Shown here one piece after another: positions 56,342 to 64,000 of a stretch of 64,000 nt of DNA. Made by a program: the position numbers and the translations under genes. This stretch comes from Colwellia piezophila ATCC BAA-637. GTDB taxonomy: Bacteria; Pseudomonadota; Gammaproteobacteria; Enterobacterales; Alteromonadaceae. Where the stretch lies: positions 1-64,000 of the forward strand of contig NZ_KB905172.1 of the NCBI RefSeq assembly GCF_000378625.1. The letters are read 5' to 3'. The notes under the pieces are model-generated. The model was not told where the DNA came from and did no database searches. It was given only the letters and a program-made list of their open reading frames with translations. Within the stretch, counting starts at the first letter, position 1, and every line of letters starts with the position of its first letter.

Positions 56342-59203
56342 TTAAGCGAACTGTCTTGTTTCACCTGCACCGTCAATATTGGTGATACAACGACCACATA
56401 TTGTCGGGTGTGTTTCACTTTCGCCAATATCGGTAGTGACATGCCAACAACGTTCACATTTAGTACCTTCTGCTGGTGCTACTGATAACCACAAACCTTC
56501 CATTTCAGTCTCTAGCGCATTTGTCGGTGCTTGCGTTACTATTTCAATCGTTGCTTTTGAAGCAATTAACACAAAGCGTAATTCATCACCCAATTTAGCT
56601 AACTTAGCGGCTAATGTTTCAGTGGCAAATAATGTCACCTGTGCTTCTAATGTCTTACCTACTGATTTGTCTTTTCTTGCTTGCTCTAATGCACGGTTTA
56701 CTTCTGTACGTACTGCCAGTAACTCTGTCCAGTATTCATTACCTAGCTCGCCTGCAGATTTAGTGTCTTCATCTTGCTTACTTTCCTGTTTAGTAAGGCC
56801 ATCAAACCAAACGCCAGTAAAGACAAATTCGTCACGTTCACCGCTTGCTGGTAACGGTAGCGCTTGCCAAATTTCCTGTGCAGTAAATGACAAGATAGGT
56901 GCCATCCATGCGGTCATAGCTTCAGCAATTAAGTACATTGCGGTTTGACAAGAGCGACGGGCTTTACCATCACTTTTAGCGGTATATTGTCTGTCTTTGA
57001 TAATATCAAGATAGAAACCACCCAACTCGTTGGTACAGAAATTCATTAGCTTGTGTACTACTACATGAAATTCATATTCATCATAAGCAGTAATAATTTC
57101 TTCTTGCAAACGTGCTGCTTTATCAACTACCCAGCGATCAAGCGCCACCATATCTTCAACAGCTACCATGTGCTGTGCCGGCTCGAAACCATTTAAGTTA
57201 GACAGTAAGAAACGTGAGGTATTACGAATACGACGATAAGCATCGGCTTGACGTTTGAATATTTCATCACCCGCAGTTATTTCTTGGGTGTAATTTACTG
57301 ATGCTGACCATAAGCGTAAAATATCAGCACCTAAGTTATTAGTAATACTTGATGGCGTAATAACATTACCTAACGACTTAGACATTTTGTGGCCTTTAGC
57401 GTCAACCACAAAACCGTGAGTTAGCACTTGCTTATATGGCGCTTTACCATTCATCGCTACTGATGAAATCATTGATGACATAAACCAACCACGATGTTGA
57501 TCAGAGCCTTCAAGATATAAATCAGCAATGCCATCAAATTCTTCACGCGCCTTGATAACAGATTCATGCGTAGTACCTGAATCAAACCAAACATCCAAAG
57601 TATCAGGCACTTTAATGTATTCTTTAGCGTCATCACCAATCAACTCGCTCGCTTCAAGATCAAACCATGCTTGAATACCTGATTTCTCAACGCGAAGAGC
57701 AACTTCTTCGATAAGCTCAATGCTACGAGGGTGCAAAGCACCAGTATCTTGATGAATAAATAAGGCCATAGGAACGCCCCACGTACGTTGACGCGAAATA
57801 CACCAATCTGGACGACCTTCAACCATAGACTCAATACGACGTTGACCCCAATCAGGGATCCACTGTGTTTTTTCGATTTCGTTTAATGAATCTTGACGTA
57901 AACCTTTTTTGTCCATGCTGATAAACCATTGCGGCGTAGCACGAAAAATTAATGGCGTTTTATGGCGCCAGCAATGTGGATAAGAATGTTCTATCGCGTG
58001 ATGATGCACTAAAGCACCCTTTTCTTTTAATATCTCAATCACACTAGCGTTGGCTTTAAATACATGCTGACCAGCAAGTAACGGTGTATCTTCAAGGTAT
58101 ACCCCGTTAGCGCCCACGGGGTTAGCAACTTCTAAGTCATATTTTTTGCCAACAACAAAATCTTCTACACCATGTCCTGGGGCTGTATGTACACAACCAG
58201 TACCTGAATCAGTGGTAACGTGGTCACCTAAAACAATAGGCACAGTAAAATCATAAAAAGGATGCTGACATTGTACTAATTCTAAATCCTGACCTTTACA
58301 GAAACCTAAGGCATGATATTTAGCTAAACCAAAGCGGTCCATACATGAGGTAACAAGATCTGAAGCAATAATTAATCGTTGCTGTTTACCTTCAACATCA
58401 CATTGCACTAAGGTATATTCTACTTCAGGGTGCACGGATATCGCACGGTTAGCAGGCAGTGTCCAAGGTGTTGTTGTCCAGATAACAATACCAATTTCAC
58501 CTGCGCCTTTATGGCCTTCAGGGTGAGAAAACTTATCTGCGACGGTTTCATCAGCAATGACAAACTTGACATCAATAGCGGGTGATTGTTTATCTTTATA
58601 TTCCACTTCAGCTTCAGCTAAAGACGAACCACAATCTGTACACCAATGCACAGGTTTAAAACCTTGATGCAAGTGACCATTTTCAGCAATTTTACCTAAT
58701 GAACGGATAATATTCGCTTCAGTACCAAAATCCATGGTTAAGTAAGGGTTATCCCAATCAGCAAAAATGCCTAAACGTTTGAAATCTTCGCGTTGACCAT
58801 TGACTTGTTTAGCAGCATATTCACGACATTTCTCACGAAAGACACTTGCTGATACTTTATGACCTGGCTTGCCTATTTTTTTCTCAACCATCAATTCAAT
58901 CGGTAAACCATGGCAATCCCAGCCAGGTACAAACGGTGAGTTAAAATCAGATAATGTTTTTGATTTAACAATAATATCTTTTAAGATTTTATTAACCGCG
59001 TGGCCTAAATGAATATTGCCATTCGCATAAGGAGGGCCATCATGCAGGATGAATGATTTTTTACCTTGCTTGGCTGCACGGATCTTGCCATAAAGATCTT
59101 TAGCCGCCCACTCTTTGAGCATATTAGGTTCACGGTTAGCCATATTACCTTTCATAGCGAAGGATGTGGCTGGTAAATTCAGGGTCTGTTTGTAATCACT
59201 CAT
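56342..59203 (-). CDS. ileS: Isoleucyl-tRNA synthetase
   Basis: This class I aminoacyl-tRNA synthetase has 953 residues from ATG 59203 ([11 protein letters not shown]), the start that matches E. coli IleS. The HIGH motif is HLGH in [11 protein letters not shown], the KMSKS loop is KMSKSLGNV, and the C-terminal zinc site is CERCW near the end plus CGRC. The editing domain contains [13 protein letters not shown]. It lies between ribF and lspA as in other gammaproteobacteria. Confidence 0.97.
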   Translation of the reverse strand: MSDYKQTLNLPATSFAMKGNMANREPNMLKEWAAKDLYGKIRAAKQGKKSFILHDGPPYANGNIHLGHAVNKILKDIIVKSKTLSDFNSPFVPGWDCHGLPIELMVEKKIGKPGHKVSASVFREKCREYAAKQVNGQREDFKRLGIFADWDNPYLTMDFGTEANIIRSLGKIAENGHLHQGFKPVHWCTDCGSSLAEAEVEYKDKQSPAIDVKFVIADETVADKFSHPEGHKGAGEIGIVIWTTTPWTLPANRAISVHPEVEYTLVQCDVEGKQQRLIIASDLVTSCMDRFGLAKYHALGFCKGQDLELVQCQHPFYDFTVPIVLGDHVTTDSGTGCVHTAPGHGVEDFVVGKKYDLEVANPVGANGVYLEDTPLLAGQHVFKANASVIEILKEKGALVHHHAIEHSYPHCWRHKTPLIFRATPQWFISMDKKGLRQDSLNEIEKTQWIPDWGQRRIESMVEGRPDWCISRQRTWGVPMALFIHQDTGALHPRSIELIEEVALRVEKSGIQAWFDLEASELIGDDAKEYIKVPDTLDVWFDSGTTHESVIKAREEFDGIADLYLEGSDQHRGWFMSSMISSVAMNGKAPYKQVLTHGFVVDAKGHKMSKSLGNVITPSSITNNLGADILRLWSASVNYTQEITAGDEIFKRQADAYRRIRNTSRFLLSNLNGFEPAQHMVAVEDMVALDRWVVDKAARLQEEIITAYDEYEFHVVVHKLMNFCTNELGGFYLDIIKDRQYTAKSDGKARRSCQTAMYLIAEAMTAWMAPILSFTAQEIWQALPLPASGERDEFVFTGVWFDGLTKQESKQDEDTKSAGELGNEYWTELLAVRTEVNRALEQARKDKSVGKTLEAQVTLFATETLAAKLAKLGDELRFVLIASKATIEIVTQAPTNALETEMEGLWLSVAPAEGTKCERCWHVTTDIGESETHPTICGRCITNIDGAGETRQFA

Positions 59204-59337
59204 GTAAATCATTATCCGTTTATGTTGGCTGATAAATTTAACGATACGCTATAAATATCAACCTGATTTATAACTGTTTATTGAATATTTTGTTTTTAAT
59301 TATCGTAGTTAAAGCGCTAATAGAGCACCCGAAATCG

Positions 59338-60258
59338 CTACGCTAATACTTGTTTTGCTTGTTCACAATCTTGATGGATTTGTGCGGTCAGCGCCTCAAG
59401 ACTGTCGAATTTTATTACTGGGCGCAGTTTTTTCTTTACTATCACTTCAATGCATTGTCCGTACAAATTTTCATCAAAGTCAAAAATATGCACTTCTAAT
59501 TGCTGCCTAACACCATTAATGGTCGGTCTGGCACCAATATTAGCAACACCTTTAAATAGGCCGCTATTTGTTTCGACCATTACCGCGAAAACACCACTGA
59601 GTGGTGATACTCGTCGTTTGAGTAGAACGTTAGCCGTTGGGAAGCCTAATTCTCTACCACGTTTATCACCGTGGAAAACGCGACCAATAATCGAATATTC
59701 TCTACCTAGCATCTGTTTTACTGTCACTAAGTCGTCTTGCTCTAATGCTTGACGAATAGCGGTAGAACTAATACGGCAATCAGCCATTTTATAACTTCTG
59801 GTATCTGAAACATCAAAACCGTACTCTTTTCCTGCTTGGCATAACATGGAGAAGTTACCGGTACGATTTTTACCAAAATGAAAATCATCACCGACAATAA
59901 GGTGTTTTATACCCAATTTTTTAACTAATAAATGTTCGATAAAGTGTTCAGCACTTTGACTAGCAAACTTAGTATTAAAATTTACACAAATAAGCCGTTG
60001 TACGCCAAGCTTTGCTAATAAATTATATTTATCACGCAAGCGACATAACCTAGCGGGCGCAGTTTCTGGCGAGAAAAGCTCTTGTGGCTGCGGCTCAAAA
60101 ACTAATACTGCCGCGACACAATTTAATGCTTTAGCTTTACTAACTAGCGCTTTAATTACTTGTTGATGACCTAAATGCACACCATCAAAATTACCAATAG
60201 TTAATACACAACCATGATCTTGTAATCGAATATTATGTATACCGCGAACTAACTGCAT
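59338..60258 (-). CDS. ribF: Bifunctional riboflavin kinase / FAD synthetase
   Basis: The 306-residue enzyme has an N-terminal adenylyltransferase domain (GNFDGVHLGHQQV, about 22-34; the SSTAIR segment near 165) and a C-terminal kinase domain (RVFHGDKRGRELGFPTANV, about 190-208). It makes FMN and FAD from riboflavin. It is the gene before ileS in this minus-strand run and shares the widely conserved ribF-ileS order. Confidence 0.96.
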   Translation of the reverse strand: MQLVRGIHNIRLQDHGCVLTIGNFDGVHLGHQQVIKALVSKAKALNCVAAVLVFEPQPQELFSPETAPARLCRLRDKYNLLAKLGVQRLICVNFNTKFASQSAEHFIEHLLVKKLGIKHLIVGDDFHFGKNRTGNFSMLCQAGKEYGFDVSDTRSYKMADCRISSTAIRQALEQDDLVTVKQMLGREYSIIGRVFHGDKRGRELGFPTANVLLKRRVSPLSGVFAVMVETNSGLFKGVANIGARPTINGVRQQLEVHIFDFDENLYGQCIEVIVKKKLRPVIKFDSLEALTAQIHQDCEQAKQVLA

Positions 60259-60434
60259 TAGCTATTATTCTGCCTTTTACTATCTCGCTAAATGACCTAA
60301 CTAAACCATTAACTAAGCCATCGATTAAGTCACTGACGAACATCAATTCTGACATTCGTATAAAATAAATCGACAAATTATATACCAGTGGGCGTTAATA
60401 ATCAGCAGTTCAAACACTTTATTTATGCTTATTT

Positions 60435-62030
60435 TTATTCTTTTATGACCTTGAAGTCACTCAAACGTACACCTAACAAAATAATCATTCCCAGGTAGCT
60501 ACCCGCGCCAACACTAATACACAAAATTAATTGTTGTACTTGTTCAAAGAAACTCATCGTTAACCACACATCAAAGTCACTCGACAATTGATAAACAACA
60601 AGCGCCATAATGCTAGCACTCAGCACTAATTTCCCAATAAAAGTCAGTGTTTTAGCTGATAATTGATAAACACCTTGCGCTTTTAATCCTCGATATAACA
60701 GCCAAGCATTAAGCGTAGCTGAGAGGGTAGTCGCCAAGGCAAGGCCGACATAACCGAAAAAAGGCGCCAGCATTAAGTTAAAAATCATATTAGCAACCAT
60801 GGCTTTAATACCAATTTTCACCGGCGTTTTAGTATCTTGTCGTGCGTAATAACCTGGGGCGAGTATTTTGATAAACATAAAACTTAGCAAACCTGACAAA
60901 TAAGCAAATAATGCCATAGAGACTTGCATAACATCATCTTGGCTAAACTCGCCACGCATAAATAACACCATAATGATTGGCTGTGCTAAAACCATCAAGC
61001 CCGCAAGTGCTGGCCAACCAAAGAGGCTGATAACGCGAATACCCCAATCAATAGTAGCGCTGAATTCTGCTGGGTTATTTTTACTATGCAACTTTGCCAA
61101 ACTTGGCAATACCACAGTGGCAATACCAATACCAAACAAGCCCAGAGGAAACTCTAACAACCGGTCGGCATAATAGAGCCAACTGATAGAGCCGGTAATC
61201 AAGAAGCTAGCAATTAAAGTATCAAGCAATAAGTTAATTTGGGTCACTGAAACACCAAACAAGGCAGGTAAAATCAATTTTCTTATTTTAGTCACCCCTT
61301 CACTACGCCATGCCCATTTTGGCTTAACTAACATACCCGCTTTATACAAAAAAGGGATTTGAAAAAGAAACTGGATTAACCCGCCTAAAAACACTCCCCA
61401 TGCTAATGCGTGGGCGGGACTTTGGGTATAGGGAGCCCCATAAATAGCCATACTGATAATGGCTACGTTAAGTAATACCGGAGTAAAAGCTGCCACAGCA
61501 AAGCGACCCATGGTATTGAGTACGGCACCTGAAAGCGCAGCAAAGCTGATAAACCATAAGTAAGGGAAAGTGATACTCAGGAGGTTACTTGCCAGGGTAA
61601 ACTTCTCACCACCAGGTGCGTCATTAAGCCAATCAACAAACCAACCAAAACCAAATAGCATCACAAACAAGGGTGAGGCTAACATGCCAAACAAAGTGAC
61701 CCCGGTAATAATCACCCCTAATGTCCCTGAGGCTTGCGCGATTAACAGCCGTGTTTGTTCTTGCTTGTTACCCTCCCCTTTATCCTTACCTTGCTGCTCA
61801 TCCTTGACCTGATATTCACTTAATACCGGCACAAAAGCTTGTGCAAAAGCCCCTTCAGCGAAGAGTCGTCGGAAAAAGTTAGGGATTTTGTTAGCAAATA
61901 GAAATACATCTGCCATCAAACCCGTTCCCATCACATTGGCTATAACTACATCACGTATCAAACCCAACACTCGGGACACCAATGTCATCACACTAACAAT
62001 AAGCCCTGATTTAATTAACTTTTTACTCAA
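60435..62030 (-). CDS. murJ: Lipid II flippase MurJ
   Basis: The 531-residue MOP-superfamily membrane protein has 14 predicted helices. Characteristic segments are VSRVLGLIRDVVIANVMG at the start, FFRRLFAEGAFAQAFVPVLSEY (about 51-72) and GLFGIGIATVVLPSLAKLHS. It flips lipid II for peptidoglycan synthesis. It is divergent from rpsT across a 344-bp region and followed by ribF, the usual gammaproteobacterial order. Confidence 0.96.
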   Translation of the reverse strand: MSKKLIKSGLIVSVMTLVSRVLGLIRDVVIANVMGTGLMADVFLFANKIPNFFRRLFAEGAFAQAFVPVLSEYQVKDEQQGKDKGEGNKQEQTRLLIAQASGTLGVIITGVTLFGMLASPLFVMLFGFGWFVDWLNDAPGGEKFTLASNLLSITFPYLWFISFAALSGAVLNTMGRFAVAAFTPVLLNVAIISMAIYGAPYTQSPAHALAWGVFLGGLIQFLFQIPFLYKAGMLVKPKWAWRSEGVTKIRKLILPALFGVSVTQINLLLDTLIASFLITGSISWLYYADRLLEFPLGLFGIGIATVVLPSLAKLHSKNNPAEFSATIDWGIRVISLFGWPALAGLMVLAQPIIMVLFMRGEFSQDDVMQVSMALFAYLSGLLSFMFIKILAPGYYARQDTKTPVKIGIKAMVANMIFNLMLAPFFGYVGLALATTLSATLNAWLLYRGLKAQGVYQLSAKTLTFIGKLVLSASIMALVVYQLSSDFDVWLTMSFFEQVQQLILCISVGAGSYLGMIILLGVRLSDFKVIKE

Positions 62031-62374
62031 AAAACGTCCCCTACCAAAGTGATTTTTAGTAATTTAATAGCGCTACACTCACGCTAAAGTGGTACAAAAA
62101 CACCTAAAAAAAATGGCAAAAATAAATAATGTGTATTATGTGATGATTTTAGCTATTTAAACAATGTATACTTAGCGCTGTTCACAACATGTTTTGTTCT
62201 ATCGGCATACAATTTAGTCGTAGACATCAACCATATTATTTTTAATTGCTTTTTTTGTTAATTTTTATCGTTTACATTAAATTAATCAATTAAAACATTT
62301 GACAAACAACTAAAAAAAAGGCATATTTCGTCGCCTTAAATTTAAGCTTACAATCACTCTTTTAGGAGAATACC
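62031..62374. promoter_or_regulatory. Divergent murJ / rpsT region with rpsT promoter
   Basis: A TTGACA (62299-62304) followed after 17 nt by CATATT (62322-62327) is a good sigma-70 candidate for rpsT. TTTTAGGAGAA upstream of the TTG start gives the ribosome site. The rest is AT-rich, with a short near-palindrome AACATGTTTTGTT around 62186. Confidence 0.6.
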
Positions 62375-62635
62375 TTGGCTAACTCAAAGCAAGCTAAGAA
62401 GCGCGCAGGAACATCTGAAAAGCGCCGTCAACATAATGCAAGCCGTCGCTCAATGATGCGTACTTTAGTAAAAAAAGTACTAGCAGCAATTGAAGCCGGT
62501 GACAAAGAAGTAGCAACAAAAGAATTAGCTGCTGCTACACCAATTTTAGATCGTTACGCAAGTAAAGGTCTTATTCATAAAAACAAAGCAGCTCGTAGTA
62601 AGAGCCGTTTAAATAAAGCAATCAAAGCAATTTAA
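62375..62635 (+). CDS. rpsT: Ribosomal protein S20
   Basis: The 86-residue basic protein of the small subunit contains [20 protein letters not shown] and ends [18 protein letters not shown]. The start is TTG at 62375, with AGGAG upstream; E. coli rpsT also starts with UUG, which is tied to its translational autoregulation, so this is a conserved feature and not an error. A terminator follows at 62696. Confidence 0.97.
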   Translation: MANSKQAKKRAGTSEKRRQHNASRRSMMRTLVKKVLAAIEAGDKEVATKELAAATPILDRYASKGLIHKNKAARSKSRLNKAIKAI

Positions 62636-62695
62636 TTATTGCTTTTAACTTTATTTTTATGAAATAAAAAATGTAGTGCACTATATTTTTCATTT

Positions 62696-62720
62696 AAAAA
62701 CCGACTTAAGTCGGTTTTTT
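62696..62720 (+). terminator. Rho-independent terminator of rpsT
   Basis: The palindrome CCGACTTAAGTCGG (62701-62714) is flanked by A5 and T7 tracts, a classic small hairpin followed by T. It lies 60 nt after the stop. Confidence 0.93.
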
Positions 62721-62938
62721 TATGCCTGGAATTCCCCTTTTGTTGTTATGTTGGCCTTGCTTGCTCCTTTTTTCTGTCTTGCCTTTAGCTCGATTTAACG
62801 CAACTGTCACGCAACTTTAGCTCAACTTTAAACCAAAGCGTGATTTTTACAGCTAGCCTCATGTTTAATTTTTATTTTCTATTGCACTCCCGTCAGTTTT
62901 TTTTTAGTCTCTAAGCAACTTATTGATAGAGACCTCCT

Positions 62939-64000
62939 ATGAAAGCACTAAAACTAACAAAAATAGCCGCGGTAGTATTACTGGCGAGCGCAACGTTAAC
63001 GGCTTGTAATAATACCGATGAAAAAAACACCGGTAAAAACCTACAAAGTAATAGTGAAGCGAACCAGCCTCAGCTACTTGCCGGCTTTGAAAGTCGTTTA
63101 AATATATATAAAGAAGTCACCCTCAGTGCCGATTTAAGCCATTTATCAGCAAACCAAAAGCAAATGATATCTTTACTTATTGATGCCTCTAAAATAATGG
63201 ATGACTTATTTTGGCTGCAAGCCTATTCACAAGATAAGAAAACTTTTTTAGCAAGCATTAGTGATGAAAAGACCCGCCGCTTTGCTGAAGTTAACTACGG
63301 TCCATGGGATCGCCTCAATGGCGACAAAGTGTTCTTATCTCAAGCAACGACAAAAGCACACGGCGCAGAATTCTATCCAAGCGATATGACTAAGTCCGAA
63401 TTTGAGCAAAGTGACTTTAGCGATAAAAAAGGTCTTTATTCCGTTGTCCAACGTGACAGTGAAGGTAAATTGATAAGCGTTGCTTACTCTGAAGTTTACC
63501 ATGACAAAATGAACCGTGCTGCCGCAATACTGGATGAGGCGGCAAAGTTTGCCGATGATAAAGAGTTTGCTAATTATCTCACCATGCGTGCTCAAGCATT
63601 ACGCACTGATGAATATCAAGCATCCGATTACGCTTGGATGGACATGAAAAACAACCCCATTGATGTGGTTATCGGCCCCATTGAAAGCTATGAAGACCAA
63701 CTTTACGGCTATCGTGCAGCCTTTGAATCTTACGTATTAATTAAAGACCTAGCATGGAGTGAGAAACTGGCTAAATACGCACAGTATTTACCTGAATTAC
63801 AAAAGGGCTTACCAGTAGCAAAAAGATATAAAGCTGAAGTACCCGGCTCTGATGCTGACCTAAATGCTTATGATGTTATTTATTATGCCGGTCATTCTAA
63901 TGCTGGCAGTAAAACTATCGCCATTAACTTACCTAATGATGAAGAAGTACAACTAAAAAAGGGCACCAGACGTTTACAGTTGAAAAATGCTATGCGTGCT
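62939..64000 (+). CDS. Putative M49-family (dipeptidyl peptidase III-like) lipoprotein, 3' truncated
   Basis: The coding sequence from ATG 62939 runs to the end of the window (354 codons shown). The N-terminus is a lipoprotein signal with lipobox LTAC, so it is a membrane-anchored periplasmic or surface protein. The visible part contains ENYGPWDRL-type and IGPIESYEDQLYGYRAAFES segments and AINLPNDEEVQ, which recall the bacterial M49 or NUDIX-linked zinc hydrolase family. The HEXXGH zinc motif of that family would lie beyond the window edge and is not seen. The start has only a weak ribosome site. The function is unproven. Confidence 0.6.
   Translation, partial: MKALKLTKIAAVVLLASATLTACNNTDEKNTGKNLQSNSEANQPQLLAGFESRLNIYKEVTLSADLSHLSANQKQMISLLIDASKIMDDLFWLQAYSQDKKTFLASISDEKTRRFAEVNYGPWDRLNGDKVFLSQATTKAHGAEFYPSDMTKSEFEQSDFSDKKGLYSVVQRDSEGKLISVAYSEVYHDKMNRAAAILDEAAKFADDKEFANYLTMRAQALRTDEYQASDYAWMDMKNNPIDVVIGPIESYEDQLYGYRAAFESYVLIKDLAWSEKLAKYAQYLPELQKGLPVAKRYKAEVPGSDADLNAYDVIYYAGHSNAGSKTIAINLPNDEEVQLKKGTRRLQLKNAMRA

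Noticed and set aside
56379-56948. 189-codon frame antisense to ileS
   Set aside because: ileS is unambiguous over this region, and the frame has no known motif.

Overview
The window looks like chromosomal DNA of a marine, probably cold-adapted gammaproteobacterium of the Alteromonadales, most like Colwellia. The reasons are low GC, gene content and order, protein features typical of the Shewanella/Colwellia/Vibrio side of the class (RdgC, TapY2-like pilus protein, RRF_GI-family protein, Pla-1/VolA-type lipase, 530-residue isocitrate lyase), and partly conserved gammaproteobacterial neighbourhoods (ribF-ileS-lspA-fkpB, tsaB...fadD, topA/cysB/sohB/yciK). The genus is an inference from memory of these families. 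No tRNA, rRNA, CRISPR array or prophage was seen.

Layout. 1-1.8 kb: a dispersed structured repeat, a DUF481 outer-membrane protein and a 244-bp MITE-like element next to aceA. 1.8-8.3 kb: a glyoxylate-shunt block, with isocitrate lyase (minus strand), then a LysR regulator, an LrgA/LrgB-type membrane pair and malate synthase G (plus strand). 8.7-13.6 kb: a small exported protein, a penicillin-acylase-family enzyme, a MAPEG protein and PheA. 13.7-14.2 kb: a decayed IS1595-type transposase. 14.5-22.5 kb: a type IV pilus minor-pilin region, with two FimT/GspH-like pseudopilins on the plus strand facing pilV-pilW-pilX-pilY1-pilE-tapY2 on the minus strand. 23-28.5 kb: ispH, then a phosphate-starvation block (pstS, phoR, phoB, porin) with three recognisable PhoB boxes. 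28.8-36 kb: an orphan histidine kinase, rdgC, an HDOD protein, the tRNA-hydroxylation protein TrhP with ferredoxin YfhL, a composite repeat element and cysB. 36-50.7 kb: a membrane-anchored coiled-coil protein, an RRF_GI protein, topA, an arginase-family enzyme, a large Ig-like lipoprotein, a dicarboxylate/amino-acid symporter, sohB, a Pla-1/VolA-type lipase and a YciK-like reductase. 50.7-64 kb: fadD, an alpha/beta hydrolase, an M50-like protease, tsaB, fkpB, lspA, ileS, ribF and murJ on the minus strand, then rpsT and a truncated M49-family lipoprotein on the plus strand.

How the genes work together. The aceA/glcB block lets the cell grow on acetate or fatty acids. FadD and the lipase can supply acyl chains. 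The LrgAB pair between the two shunt enzymes is the most suggestive association, because a plant LrgAB relative carries glycolate and glycerate. PhoB/PhoR probably drive their own operon, pstS and the porin. The pil genes build the priming and tip complex of a type IVa pilus.

The strongest unexplained signal is a 101-nt element present twice (28-128 and 34454-34554). It has a conserved core, a hairpin with a compensatory base change, and location-specific inverted arms on each side. The second copy lies inside a roughly 310-bp segment bounded by its own inverted repeats.
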